DNA from: Amycolatopsis vancoresmycina
GTDB lineage: Bacteria > Actinomycetota > Actinomycetes > Mycobacteriales > Pseudonocardiaceae
Assembly: GCF_000716785.1 (NCBI RefSeq)
Contig: NZ_JNYY01000017.1
Coordinates: 1-64,000 of the forward strand
Reading direction: 5' to 3'
Length of the DNA: 64,000 nucleotides
The position numbers and the translations under genes are program-made. The notes below the pieces were generated by a model that ran no database searches, was not told the DNA's origin, and was given only the letters and a program-made list of their open reading frames with translations. Shown here in pieces: positions 51,401 through 58,631 of the stretch. The stretch's first letter is position 1. Each line of letters opens with the position of its first letter.

Positions 51401-54317
51401 CCGCGGCGGCGGGCCGAGCCTGGCCGCGCTGCTCGGCCGCGGCGGCGACGAAGACCCGCGCGCCGCCCGGCTGCAGCAGACCGAGCTGGCGCAGCCGCTG
51501 ATGTTCGCCGTGGACTACGCGCTGGCCCGGACGCTGATGGACTGGGGGCTGCGGCCCGCCGCGATGCTCGGCTACAGCCTCGGCGAGTACGTCGCCGCCT
51601 GCCTGGCCGGGGTCCTCTCCCTCGGAGACGCCCTGGCGCTGGTCGCCAAGCGCGCGGAGCTGATCGCCGCGCTCCCGGGCGGGTCCATGGCCGCCGTTCC
51701 GCTGTCCGTCACCGATCTGGCAGTCCGGTTCGATCTCGCGGGCCTCGACATCGCCGCGGTCAACGGTCCCGAGTTGGTCGTGGTGGCCGGGGAAAGCGCG
51801 GCGATCGAGCGGCTGGCCGCCGACCTGCGGGCCGCCGATGTCCCGTGCCGCCCGCTGCGCACCAGCCATGCGTTCCACTCGCGGCTGCTGGCCCCGGCCG
51901 CGGCGGAGCTGACCGCATGGATCGCCGCGAACGTCACCCTGAACGCGCCCGAGCTGCCCTACCTGTCCAACGTGACCGGGTCGCCGGTGACCGCGGACCT
52001 GGCGACCGACCCCGGGTACTGGGCGCGGCACATGTGCGAGACCGTCCGGTTCGCCGACGCGGCCACCGAACTCCTCGCGGACGAGCACCTGGCCGTGGTC
52101 GAGATCGGTCCCGGCCCGTCGCTCGGCGCGCTGCTGCGCGGGCTGAGCCCGGCGACGCGCTGGCCGCTGATCACCGCCACGCTGCCCGCCGCCGACGACC
52201 CGCGACCGGCCGACGAGGTGCTCACCGACGCGCTCGCCCGGCTGTGGCTGCTCGGCGCGGACCTCGACTGGTCCGCCTACCACGGCCGGGGCACGGCGAC
52301 GCCGGTCTACCGCGGCACCGCCCCGGGCCGGGTGCCGCTGCCGACGTACCCCTTCCAGCGCCAGCGCTACTGGATCGAGGCCAAGCCGGCCACCGGGACC
52401 CACCGGATCGAGACGCCCGCGGACGGGCCCCTGGAGGAGTTCGACCGGATCCCGCTGCTGCCGGAGGAGCAGTGGATCAACCTGCCCACCTGGCGCCAGA
52501 CCTCGGCCGCGCCCGCCGCGCCGCAGGCCGCGTCCTGGCTGGTGTTCGCCCGTCCCGGCCTCGCCGAGGACGTCCTCGACGGGATCCGCCGCACCGGCGA
52601 CCCGGTGACCGTGGTCCGGCCGGGCGCGGGGTACCGGCCGGGCCCGGACGCCACCGTCCGCCCCGGCGACGTCGACGACCTGCTCAAGCTGCTGCGCGAC
52701 CTCAAGCGCGGCGGCACCCGCCTGGACCGGGTCGTCCACCTGTGGAACCTCGACGACGGCGACTCGCTGTCCCTCGGCCTGCACACCCTCGTCGCGCTGG
52801 CCCGCGCGGCCGGCGAACTGGGCCTGGGCGGCTGGACCCTGGATCTGGCCGCCACCGGCACCCAGCGGGTCCTGCACGACGGCGAGCTGCGGCCCGACGC
52901 GGCCACCCTCGTCGGCCCGAACCTGGTCATCCCGATGGAGTACCCGGGGGTCCAAACGCGACTGATCGACGTCGACGCGGCCGCCGGTGCCGCCGCCGTG
53001 GTCGCCGAGCTGCACCGCCCGGCGCCGGGCCGGACCGTCGCGCTGCGCGGGTCGCGGCGCTGGCTGCCCGGCTACGAAGTCCTGGCGCCGCAGCCGATCG
53101 AGCAGGCCAAGGACGTGCTCCGCGAGGAGGGCGTCTACCTGATCACCGGCGGCCTCGGCGGGATCGGGCTCGCGATGGCCGAGCGGTTGGCCCGCGACAG
53201 CCACGCGAAGCTGGTGCTGTTCGGCCGCCGCGGCCTGCCGCCGCGCGAGCGCTGGGCCGGGATCGCCGACGGCACCGACGAGGTGCCCGGCACGATCCGC
53301 GACCGCGTCGCCCGAGTGCAGGAGATCGAGGCCCTCGGCGGTGAAGTCGTGGTCGTCGAAGGCGATGTCGCCGAGGAGGCCGACGTCCGGCGCGCGGTCG
53401 CCGTGGCCGTCGAGAGGTTCGGGGCGCTGCACGGCATCCTGCACACCGCGGGCGTGCCGGGTACCGGGCTGATGCAGTTCAAGCAACCCGGCGACGCCGA
53501 CCAGGTCCTCGCGCCCAAGCTGCCCGGCTCCCGGGCGCTCAGCGCGGCCACCGACGGCCTGGACCTCGACTTCGTCGCGCTGTTCTCCTCGATCACGTCG
53601 GTCACCGGCGGTGGCCCCGGCCAGGTCGACTACTGCGCCGGCAATGCCTGGCTCGACGCCTACGCCGCCTCCCACGGCGGCCGCACGGTGTCGATCTCGT
53701 GGGGCGAGTGGACCTGGAACGCCTGGGACGAGGGGCTTTCCGGGTACGAGGAGGACATCCAGACCTACTTCCGCGAGCACCGCGCCAAGTTCGGCATCGA
53801 CTTCGAGCAGGGCTGGCGCACGCTGCTGCGGGCACTGGCCTCGGGCGAACCGCACGTCGTAGTGTCCACTCAGGACCTGGACGCGGTGACGGCGGTGGCG
53901 GCCCGGTTCAGCGTCGACGCCGTCACGTCGGCCGCACACGGCGGCTCGACCGCCGACCGGCACCCGCGGCCGGAGCTGGTAACACCGTTCCAGGAGCCCG
54001 AGGGCGACGCCGAACGCGCGGTGGCGGAAGCGTGGTGCGAGGCACTGCGCCTGGACCGCGTCGGCGCGTCCGACAACTTCTTCGAACTCGGCGGCACGTC
54101 CCTGCTCGGCATCTCGCTGCTGGCGACGCTGCGCACCAGCTTCCCGGACGCGGAACTGCCGCCGCACATCATCCACGAGGCCCCGACCGTCGCCGCGCTC
54201 GCGAAGATCGCCGCCGGTGACCGCGGGACCCCCGAACCCGCACCCGACAGCGCCGCGCAGGGACAGCTGCGCCGCTCCGGCATCAAGGCCGCGGCCGCCC
54301 GACGGCGCCGGGCCTGA
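45405..54317 (+). CDS. Type I PKS: two KS-AT-KR-ACP modules
   Basis: This is a 2,970-residue protein. ATG 45405 overlaps the PKS2 stop (ATGA); GTG 45417, with GAGGGA upstream, is an equally possible start. First module: KS Cys186 (S-A-C-S-T-S), AT Ser630 and H727-A-F-H, KR with G-G-L-G-G-V-G near 1094 and Tyr1233, ACP Ser1369 (N-G-N-S-L). Second: KS Cys1603 (T-F-C-S-T-S), AT Ser2058 and H2155-A-F-H, KR with G-G-L-G-G-I-G near 2582 and Tyr2743, ACP Ser2899. Both ATs use G-Y-S-L-G-E-Y and G-x-G-E-Q-Y-P-G-L rather than the usual F-P-G-Q-G. No DH, ER, TE or reductase domain is present. The product should gain two further hydroxylated units. The basic C-terminal tail resembles that of PKS2. Confidence 0.92.
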   Translation: MRDTVTDTSSEISPTDIAVVGMAGRFPGADDVGALWETVRAGRSGITRFTDAELLAAGVPADRLGDPAYVKAGAVVTGVEDFDAGFFGINPKEAQILDPQHRLFLEHSQHALEDAACDPARFDGAIGVFAGCAWSTYLTHNLTPANAAGEMGEIAIALGNDKDTLATRVSHTLGLSGPAFSIQSACSTSLVAVCVAASSLANFECDVALAGGVSIGVPHRVGYLYQQGGIAPPDGECRAFDAAGLGAPLGGGVGVVALRRLEDALADGDRVYAVLRGWAVNNDAGRKVGFTAPGVEGQATVIAEALAAAGLEPEDIGYVEAHGTGTALGDAAEIAALQQVFAGRSVRIGSVKTNVGHLDRAAGVTNLIKAALALHHEEIPPTRNLGTPNPQLTAGDAELTVVTERTSWPRTDVPRRAGVSAFGIGGTNAHVVLEEAPLLAPTAATGPELLVWSARSAAAADAATANLAAHLETSGDALADVAHTLQSGRTTFGHRRVLVAGSAAEAAQALREGAVSASSDAGTGRRAGFLIAGTGEQYPGLAAELYETEPVFRAELDRCRALLDTDFLAGMLGERETAGGLAALLGRTTGTDRPGDRTDVLHPALFAVEYALAQLVRSWGVEPGVLAGYSLGEYVAACLAGVLSLEDALKLVAHRAKLIAALPGGAMAAVPLADGDVRARIAGTDLDIAALNGPQLTVVSGTPDAIAALSASLAADEIPCRPLATTHAFHSRQLAPLRDELTAWIAANVTLNAPTIPYVSNVTGELVTEAPEAAYWAEHMCAPVRFDDVLATLLADEDTVLLELGPGRSLGAMVRGHRACPPKRWASVIPTLPGADDPVPAPTALAEAAGRLWLAGVDLDWTGVRGGRGARRVGLPGYPFQRERYWIDAPGTVTPEVPRLAAEPDEHVQLLTPSWRPQPAPAAGTTGRVAILPDTGGVAAALTSLLGAVAEVADADTVVDLSVLDLDDDVAAVHAVSRTLATAAGDGSRAVRVLVATRAGQAAGDGPVRPAQAAVAVLPVVANQEHLNLDAGTVDLDPAHSPAEAAAVLAAELRSPGTPLVAYRGDQRLVPGHRPAEPAAPPAIRAGGSYLITGGLGGVGLTIAEHLATRGARRLVLASRSGGTEAAVARLRALGAEVDTPRVDIGDPAAVRALLTERFDGIVHAAADSDPAGFRALSEVDEAGIARHFAAKVGGARTLAAALDELREPDRPEWTLLFSSTSALLGGVTFGSYAAANAALLAEAHGRPGWLAAAWDTWPGTLERLDARLGASMAQHAMTRSQALAAFDRLTAHPGPAVIVAAGGLDERLPGARVVAKPTADRFPRPDLPQPYVPPMSATERGLAEVWSSVLGVEPVGTRDNFFDLNGNSLLALQMLALVKERFGVAIPTVTLFELPTVQALAATLDEQAPAQVVAPAAPVVVADPDDDELDRHIAIVGMAGRFPGAGTIDEFWRNLCDGVESITFFTPDELIAAGVDPAQVRDPAYVPARPVLDDVTGFDAAFFGLSPRMAALTDPQQRLFLEVCWEALEGAGYAKPGERGRVGVFGGCNLSTYLLGIAGQFTSDADASIYELVMGNDKDALTTTVSYLFDLRGPSMAVQTFCSTSLVAVHTAMRSLRAGDCEMALAGGVSVRVPDRIGHLHSPGGQESPDGHVRTFDAQAHGSMFGDGATVVVLKKLGAALRDGDHIWSVIRGSAMNNDGALKVGYTAPSVGGQSRVIADAMADARVAAEDVGYVEAHGTATELGDPIEVAALTRAFGDTAEKQYCALGSVKPNVGHLDRAAGTAGLIKASLVVREGLIPPTLHYTAPNPEIDFEHSPFRVAAELAPWNTGDGRPRIAGLNSLGMGGTNVHVVVEQPPDRPAPPPGDPDTERRYQVVPVSARTADAADAAARRLGEHLAGTPDARLADVAFTLQEGRKTFEHRRVVVASDVDGAAAALAGAPATRVEPVQDRPVAFLFAGVGEQYPGLVGELYRREPVFRAHLDECLGHLDGDLVTGARGGGPSLAALLGRGGDEDPRAARLQQTELAQPLMFAVDYALARTLMDWGLRPAAMLGYSLGEYVAACLAGVLSLGDALALVAKRAELIAALPGGSMAAVPLSVTDLAVRFDLAGLDIAAVNGPELVVVAGESAAIERLAADLRAADVPCRPLRTSHAFHSRLLAPAAAELTAWIAANVTLNAPELPYLSNVTGSPVTADLATDPGYWARHMCETVRFADAATELLADEHLAVVEIGPGPSLGALLRGLSPATRWPLITATLPAADDPRPADEVLTDALARLWLLGADLDWSAYHGRGTATPVYRGTAPGRVPLPTYPFQRQRYWIEAKPATGTHRIETPADGPLEEFDRIPLLPEEQWINLPTWRQTSAAPAAPQAASWLVFARPGLAEDVLDGIRRTGDPVTVVRPGAGYRPGPDATVRPGDVDDLLKLLRDLKRGGTRLDRVVHLWNLDDGDSLSLGLHTLVALARAAGELGLGGWTLDLAATGTQRVLHDGELRPDAATLVGPNLVIPMEYPGVQTRLIDVDAAAGAAAVVAELHRPAPGRTVALRGSRRWLPGYEVLAPQPIEQAKDVLREEGVYLITGGLGGIGLAMAERLARDSHAKLVLFGRRGLPPRERWAGIADGTDEVPGTIRDRVARVQEIEALGGEVVVVEGDVAEEADVRRAVAVAVERFGALHGILHTAGVPGTGLMQFKQPGDADQVLAPKLPGSRALSAATDGLDLDFVALFSSITSVTGGGPGQVDYCAGNAWLDAYAASHGGRTVSISWGEWTWNAWDEGLSGYEEDIQTYFREHRAKFGIDFEQGWRTLLRALASGEPHVVVSTQDLDAVTAVAARFSVDAVTSAAHGGSTADRHPRPELVTPFQEPEGDAERAVAEAWCEALRLDRVGASDNFFELGGTSLLGISLLATLRTSFPDAELPPHIIHEAPTVAALAKIAAGDRGTPEPAPDSAAQGQLRRSGIKAAAARRRRA

Positions 54318-54352
54318 AATCACCCAGTCCGCACACCAGAAAGGGAACAGTC

Positions 54353-55195
54353 ATGGCAGTCACGGGAGTGGTGGGCGCCGGCGTCATGGGCATCGGCGTC
54401 GCCCAGGACTTCGCCGCCGCCGGCCACGAGGTCGTGCTGGTCGACAAAGACGAGCGGATCCTCGACGAGGCGCGGGCCGCGATCACCCGCAACTGCCGGC
54501 TCAGCCGGCTCATGGGCGGCCCCGCGCTCGACGCGGACGAGATCCTCGCCCGGATCACCACCGCGGTCGGCCTGGCCGCGCTGGACAAGACCGAGATCCT
54601 CGTCGAGAACGTCACCGAGGACTGGGACATCAAGGCCGCGGTGCACGCCGAGCTCGACGAGGTGTGCGGCCCGGACACGGTGATCATCGCCAACACCTCG
54701 GCCGTGCCGATCACCCGGATCGCCTCGGTCGGCAAGAACCCGGGCCGCGTCATCGGCGTCCACTTCATGAACCCGGTGCCGCAGAAGCCGGTCGTCGAGC
54801 TGATCCCCGGCTTCCACACCACGCCGGAGACCATCCTGCGCACCCGCGAGCTGCTCACCAGCATCGGCAAGCGCTGGGTCGACGTGAAGGACGCCTCGGG
54901 CTTCGTGTCCAACCGCGTGCTGATGCTGACCGTCAACGAGGCCGCCTACCTGGTGCACGAGGGCGTCGCCACCGCCGAGTCGGTCGACGAGGTGTTCCGC
55001 GGCTGCTTCGGCCACCCGATGGGCCCGCTGCAGACCGCCGACCTGATCGGCGTCGACACGATCCTCTACAGCGTCGAGGTCCTCTACGAGCACTACGCCG
55101 ACTCCAAGTACCGCCCCTGCCCGCTGCTCAAGCAGATGACCGACGCCGGCCTGCACGGCCGCAAGACCGGCCGCGGCTTCTACACCTACAGCTGA
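54353..55195 (+). CDS. FkbK-like 3-hydroxyacyl dehydrogenase (hydroxymalonyl-ACP pathway)
   Basis: This 280-residue protein has the NAD-binding G-A-G-V-M-G-I-G-V motif at the N-terminus, V-E-N-V-T-E-D near 84, A-N-T-S-A-V-P-I-T near 112, the G-V-H-F-M-N-P-V-P signature near 133, and an S-G-F-V-S-N-R helix near 182. These are typical of 3-hydroxyacyl-CoA dehydrogenases. AAAGGGA precedes its ATG. Next to a free ACP, FkbI-like and FkbH-like genes, it should oxidise glyceryl-ACP to 2-hydroxy-3-oxopropionyl-ACP. It starts 35 bp after PKS3, so it is probably in the same transcript. Confidence 0.88.
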   Translation: MAVTGVVGAGVMGIGVAQDFAAAGHEVVLVDKDERILDEARAAITRNCRLSRLMGGPALDADEILARITTAVGLAALDKTEILVENVTEDWDIKAAVHAELDEVCGPDTVIIANTSAVPITRIASVGKNPGRVIGVHFMNPVPQKPVVELIPGFHTTPETILRTRELLTSIGKRWVDVKDASGFVSNRVLMLTVNEAAYLVHEGVATAESVDEVFRGCFGHPMGPLQTADLIGVDTILYSVEVLYEHYADSKYRPCPLLKQMTDAGLHGRKTGRGFYTYS

Positions 55196-55221
55196 ATCCC
55201 GTCACCCAGAAGGAGAACACC

Positions 55222-55473
55222 ATGTCCGAGACCACCGGCGACATCCTCGCCTTCATCACCGGCCGCTTCCCCCAGGCCGAGATCACCGCCACCGAGGACA
55301 TCTTCTCGCTCGGCTACATCAACTCCCTGTTCGCCATGGAGCTGGTGATGCACCTGGAGAAGACCTTCGCCGTCACCATCCCCAACGAGGAACTGCGGAT
55401 CGACAACTTCCGCACCGCGGCGGCGATGACCGAGCTGGTCGGCCGCCTGCGCCCGGCCGCGACGGTGGGCTGA
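55222..55473 (+). CDS. Free acyl carrier protein (FkbJ-like)
   Basis: This is an 83-residue protein with AAGGAG upstream of ATG 55222. The L-G-Y-I-N-S-L-F-A-M-E-L segment carries the phosphopantetheine-bearing Ser in the N-S-L context typical of FkbJ-type carriers, rather than the D-S-L of modular ACPs. It should carry the glyceryl, then hydroxymalonyl unit that is delivered to an AT. It lies 26 bp after the FkbK-like gene and 3 bp before the FkbI-like gene. Confidence 0.9.
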   Translation: MSETTGDILAFITGRFPQAEITATEDIFSLGYINSLFAMELVMHLEKTFAVTIPNEELRIDNFRTAAAMTELVGRLRPAATVG

Positions 55474-55476
55474 CCC

Positions 55477-56616
55477 GTGACGGAGGTACTCACCGCGGTC
55501 CGCGCGCCCGGCCGCGAGGCCGCACGGGCCTTCGTGGACGAGCACATCGTCCCCTTCGCCGACGCGTGGGACAAAGCCGGGCGGATCCCCGAGGACGTGC
55601 TGGACAAGATCGCCGAGGCCGGGCTGTGGGCGCCGTTCCTGCCGCCCGCACTCGGCGGCTCCGGCCTCGACATGGTCACCCTCGGCGAGATCCACGAGGA
55701 GGTCGGCCGCGGCTGCTCGTCGGTCCGCAGCCTGCTGACCGTGCACACCATGCTCTCCTGGGCGTTGCTGCGCTTCGGCACCGAGGCGCAGCAGCACCGG
55801 TGGGGCCCGGAGCTGACGAGCGGCCGCACCCTCGGCGCGTTCTGCCTGTCCGAGCCCGGCGCGGGCAGCGACACGGCCGCGATCACCACCACCGCGACCC
55901 CGGACGGGGACGGCTGGCGGCTCGACGGCCTCAAGAAGTGGACCACCAACGGCCAGCGCGCGGACCTGTTCCTGGTCTTCGCCAAGGGCCCGGCCAGCAC
56001 GATCGCGCTGCTCGTGCCGCGCGACACCCCCGGCGTCACGGTCACCCCGATCGACGACATCCTCGGGACGCGCTCGTCGATGCTGGCCGAGATCCGGTTC
56101 GACGGCGTCCGGCTCGGCGCCGACGCGCTGCTCGGGCCGAGCGGGTTCGCCTCCGGCATGGTCCTCACCGGCACGCTCGACCTCGGCCGCTACAGCGTGG
56201 CGGCCGGGTCGGTGGGCATCATCCAGGCGTGCGCCGACGCGTGCGCCGACTACACGAGCAAGCGCACGGTCGGCGGCACGCCGCTGAAGGACCTGCCGCT
56301 GATCCAGGCGAAGCTGTCGGACATGGTCACCGACGTCCGCGCGGCCCGGCTGCTGCTGGCCGAGGCCGGCCGGCTCAAGGACCGCGGCGACGCGGCCACG
56401 ATCATGGCCACCTGGGTGGCGAAGTACTTCGCGTCGGTCGCGGCCGCCAAGCACGCGTCGGAGGCCGTGCAGGTGCACGGCGCCAACGGCTGCAGCGGGG
56501 ACTACCCCGTGGCCCGGTTCTACCGGGACTCGAAGGTCATGGAGATCATCGAGGGCAGCACCGAGATCCAGCGGATGACCATCGCCGCCGAGGCCTACCG
56601 GAAGCAGGTACCGTGA
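55477..56616 (+). CDS. FkbI-like acyl-ACP dehydrogenase
   Basis: This is a 379-residue protein with a GTG start at 55477. It follows the acyl-CoA dehydrogenase plan: an N-terminal helical domain, F-C-L-S-E-P-G-A-G-S-D near residue 127 and K-K-W-T-T-N for FAD and substrate binding, and a C-terminal domain with Q-V-H-G-A-N-G-C-S-G-D and the catalytic Glu region E-I-I-E-G-S-T-E-I-Q-R. In the FK520, ansamitocin and zwittermicin pathways this type oxidises the aldehyde of 2-hydroxy-3-oxopropionyl-ACP to hydroxymalonyl-ACP. Its stop overlaps the FkbH-like start (GTGA). Confidence 0.9.
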   Translation: MTEVLTAVRAPGREAARAFVDEHIVPFADAWDKAGRIPEDVLDKIAEAGLWAPFLPPALGGSGLDMVTLGEIHEEVGRGCSSVRSLLTVHTMLSWALLRFGTEAQQHRWGPELTSGRTLGAFCLSEPGAGSDTAAITTTATPDGDGWRLDGLKKWTTNGQRADLFLVFAKGPASTIALLVPRDTPGVTVTPIDDILGTRSSMLAEIRFDGVRLGADALLGPSGFASGMVLTGTLDLGRYSVAAGSVGIIQACADACADYTSKRTVGGTPLKDLPLIQAKLSDMVTDVRAARLLLAEAGRLKDRGDAATIMATWVAKYFASVAAAKHASEAVQVHGANGCSGDYPVARFYRDSKVMEIIEGSTEIQRMTIAAEAYRKQVP

Positions 56617-57680
56617 CCAGTCTCGTTTCTCCGGCACCCGCGGCGAAGCCGGTGCAGGGCAAGATCAAGTGCGTGGTGTGGGACCTCGACAACACCGTCT
56701 GGGACGGGGTCCTCCTGGAAGACGGCGACGTCCGGCTGCGGCCGTGGGTGGTCGAGCACGTCAAGCGGCTCGACGCGATGGGCGTGCTGCACTCGGTCGC
56801 CAGCAAGAACGACCACGAAGCCGCGATGGCGAAGCTGCGCGAATTCGGCCTGGACGAGTACTTCCTGTTCCCGCGCATCTCGTGGAACGCGAAGTCGGCG
56901 TCGATCGGCCAGATCGCGCAGAAGCTCAACCTGGGCTTGGACGCCTTCGCGTTCGTCGACGACCAGGAGTTCGAGCGGGCCGAGGTGGCTTTCGCGCTGC
57001 CGCAGGTGACCACTGTGGACATCCTGGAGGCCGACGAGGTGTTGCGGCGCCCGGAGTTCGCGCCGCGGTTCGTCACCGACGAGTCGGCGCAGCGGCGCGG
57101 GATGTACTTCAGCCAGCTCGCCCGCGACGACGTCGAGGCTGACTTCGCCGGCACCGGCGAGGACTTCCTGGCCAGCCTGGACCTGCGGTTCACCATCGCG
57201 CCGGCCCGACAGGAGGACCTGCAGCGGGCGGAGGAGCTGACGGTCCGGACGAACCAGCTCAACTCGACCGGGCGGACGTACTCCTACGACGAGCTGGACG
57301 CGCTGCGCTCGTCGGACGACCACGTGCTGCTCGTCGCGTCGCTGACCGACAAGTTCGGCTCCTACGGCAAGATCGGCCTGGCGCTGCTGGAGAAGGGCAC
57401 GCCGGACTGGCGGCTCAACATGATGCTGATGTCGTGCCGGGTGATGTCCCGCGGTGTCGGCACGGTGCTGCTCGGGCACGTGATGGGCCTGGCCCGGGCG
57501 GCGGGCGCGGGCCTGCGCGCGGACTTCGTCGAGACCGGCCGGAACCGGATGATGCAGATCACCTACGCGTTCAGCGGGTTCCGCGAGGTGTCCCGCGAGG
57601 GCTCGCACGTGGTGCTGGCGGCGGACCTGGCCGAGATCCAGGAGCCGCCGGGGTACGTGACGCTCGAGGTGGAGTCGTGA
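56613..57680 (+). CDS. FkbH-like HAD protein loading glyceryl onto ACP
   Basis: This is a 355-residue protein; GTG 56613 overlaps the FkbI-like stop. The N-terminal HAD motif V-V-W-D-L-D-N-T-V-W-D-G begins near residue 21. A second motif has S-K-N-D, and F-V-D-D-Q-E-F-E-R near 112 completes the acid site. The C-terminal half (about 200-350) is a GNAT-like domain with V-R-T-N-Q-L-N-S-T-G. This architecture defines FkbH proteins, which take 1,3-bisphosphoglycerate and transfer the glyceryl group to an ACP. No FkbG-type O-methyltransferase follows, so the extender is predicted to stay hydroxymalonyl-ACP unless the gene lies outside the window. Confidence 0.92.
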   Translation: MTSLVSPAPAAKPVQGKIKCVVWDLDNTVWDGVLLEDGDVRLRPWVVEHVKRLDAMGVLHSVASKNDHEAAMAKLREFGLDEYFLFPRISWNAKSASIGQIAQKLNLGLDAFAFVDDQEFERAEVAFALPQVTTVDILEADEVLRRPEFAPRFVTDESAQRRGMYFSQLARDDVEADFAGTGEDFLASLDLRFTIAPARQEDLQRAEELTVRTNQLNSTGRTYSYDELDALRSSDDHVLLVASLTDKFGSYGKIGLALLEKGTPDWRLNMMLMSCRVMSRGVGTVLLGHVMGLARAAGAGLRADFVETGRNRMMQITYAFSGFREVSREGSHVVLAADLAEIQEPPGYVTLEVES

Positions 57681-58423
57681 CGACGGCCGTCGCGAGCCGC
57701 TGGCTGCCGTTCCCCGCGACCGCGGGGAACGTGCGGCTGTACTGCCTGCCGCACGCGGGCGGCTCGGCGTCGGCGTTTCGCGCGTGGATCGGCCGGCTGC
57801 CCGGGGTGACGGTGTGCCCGGTCCAGCCGCCCGGCCGCGAGACGCGGCAGCGGGATGCCCCGCACACGTCGATGTCCTCGTACGTCGCCGATCTGGCGGA
57901 TTTCGTCCTGTCCGCCGAGGGGCCGTACGCGGTCTACGGCCACAGTCTGGGGGCGCTGGTCGGGTTCGAGCTGGTGCGGGAGATTTCCCGCCGTGGGGCC
58001 GAGCTGCCGGTGCACCTGGTGGTGTCGGGCTGCCCGGCCCCGCAGTGGCTGACCCCGGACGACCCGATCGTGGCGGGCATGGGTGACGCGGAGATCGTTT
58101 CGCTGCTGCGGACGCTGGGCGGGACGCCGGAGGTGTTCCTGAACGACCCCCGCGTGCTGCGGCTGATCCTGCCGCCGATCCGGGCGGACCTGACGGTGAA
58201 GAACACCTACGGGTACGTGGCCGGCCCGCCGCTGGAGGTCCCGGTGACGGCCCTGGCGAGCACGTCGGACGTGCGCGCGAGCGTGGAGTCGGTGCTGGCG
58301 TGGCGGGAGCAGACGGTCCGCCCGTTCCGCGGGCACGTCCTCGAGGGCGGCCACTTCGCGGTGCTGGAGCAGGAGGACGTGACGCTGGCCCACCTGGCCA
58401 CCGCCCTCCGCCCCTGGTCCTGA
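57677..58423 (+). CDS. Type II thioesterase
   Basis: This is a 248-residue alpha/beta hydrolase starting at GTG 57677, overlapping the FkbH-like stop. The nucleophile is Ser90 in Y-G-H-S-L-G, the acid region has D-P-x-V, and the catalytic His is in G-G-H-F-A-V-L-E. The N-terminal L-P-H-A-G-G-S-A and R-E-T-R-x-R motifs are those of editing thioesterases that remove misprimed groups from carrier proteins. It is the last gene of the plus-strand polyketide transcript before the repeat-filled gap. Confidence 0.9.
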   Translation: MTTAVASRWLPFPATAGNVRLYCLPHAGGSASAFRAWIGRLPGVTVCPVQPPGRETRQRDAPHTSMSSYVADLADFVLSAEGPYAVYGHSLGALVGFELVREISRRGAELPVHLVVSGCPAPQWLTPDDPIVAGMGDAEIVSLLRTLGGTPEVFLNDPRVLRLILPPIRADLTVKNTYGYVAGPPLEVPVTALASTSDVRASVESVLAWREQTVRPFRGHVLEGGHFAVLEQEDVTLAHLATALRPWS

Positions 58424-58631
58424 AGAGGCATCACGCGTGCTTGACGAGGCATCACGCGTGTCCGGAGGGGCATCACGCGTGATTGGCGGGGCATCACGTG
58501 TGAAACCTCGCGAATCGGGGTACCGCCCCCACAACGTGGTGGGTCCGCCGCCAATACCCCTGGCGGCGGGCCCATCACCCGACTCCAATGGCGGCTTTCG
58601 CCACCGGGCCGGCCAGGGTAGTCAGAATAGC
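58424..58631. repeat. Gap with four 21-bp repeats (58434-58502)
   Basis: Units of the form GGCATCACGCGTG plus eight bases place the CGCGTG core at 58434, 58455 and 58476, and a variant at 58497, again exactly 21 bp apart. The rest of the gap has no supported gene. Just before the next start is TAGTCA (58619-58624), 7 nt from GTG 58632, which could be a -10-like element for a leaderless message. Confidence 0.75.

Noticed and set aside
58437..58631. Longer N-terminus for the regulator from 58437
   Set aside because: It would translate the 21-bp repeat array; the conserved helical part begins after GTG 58632.
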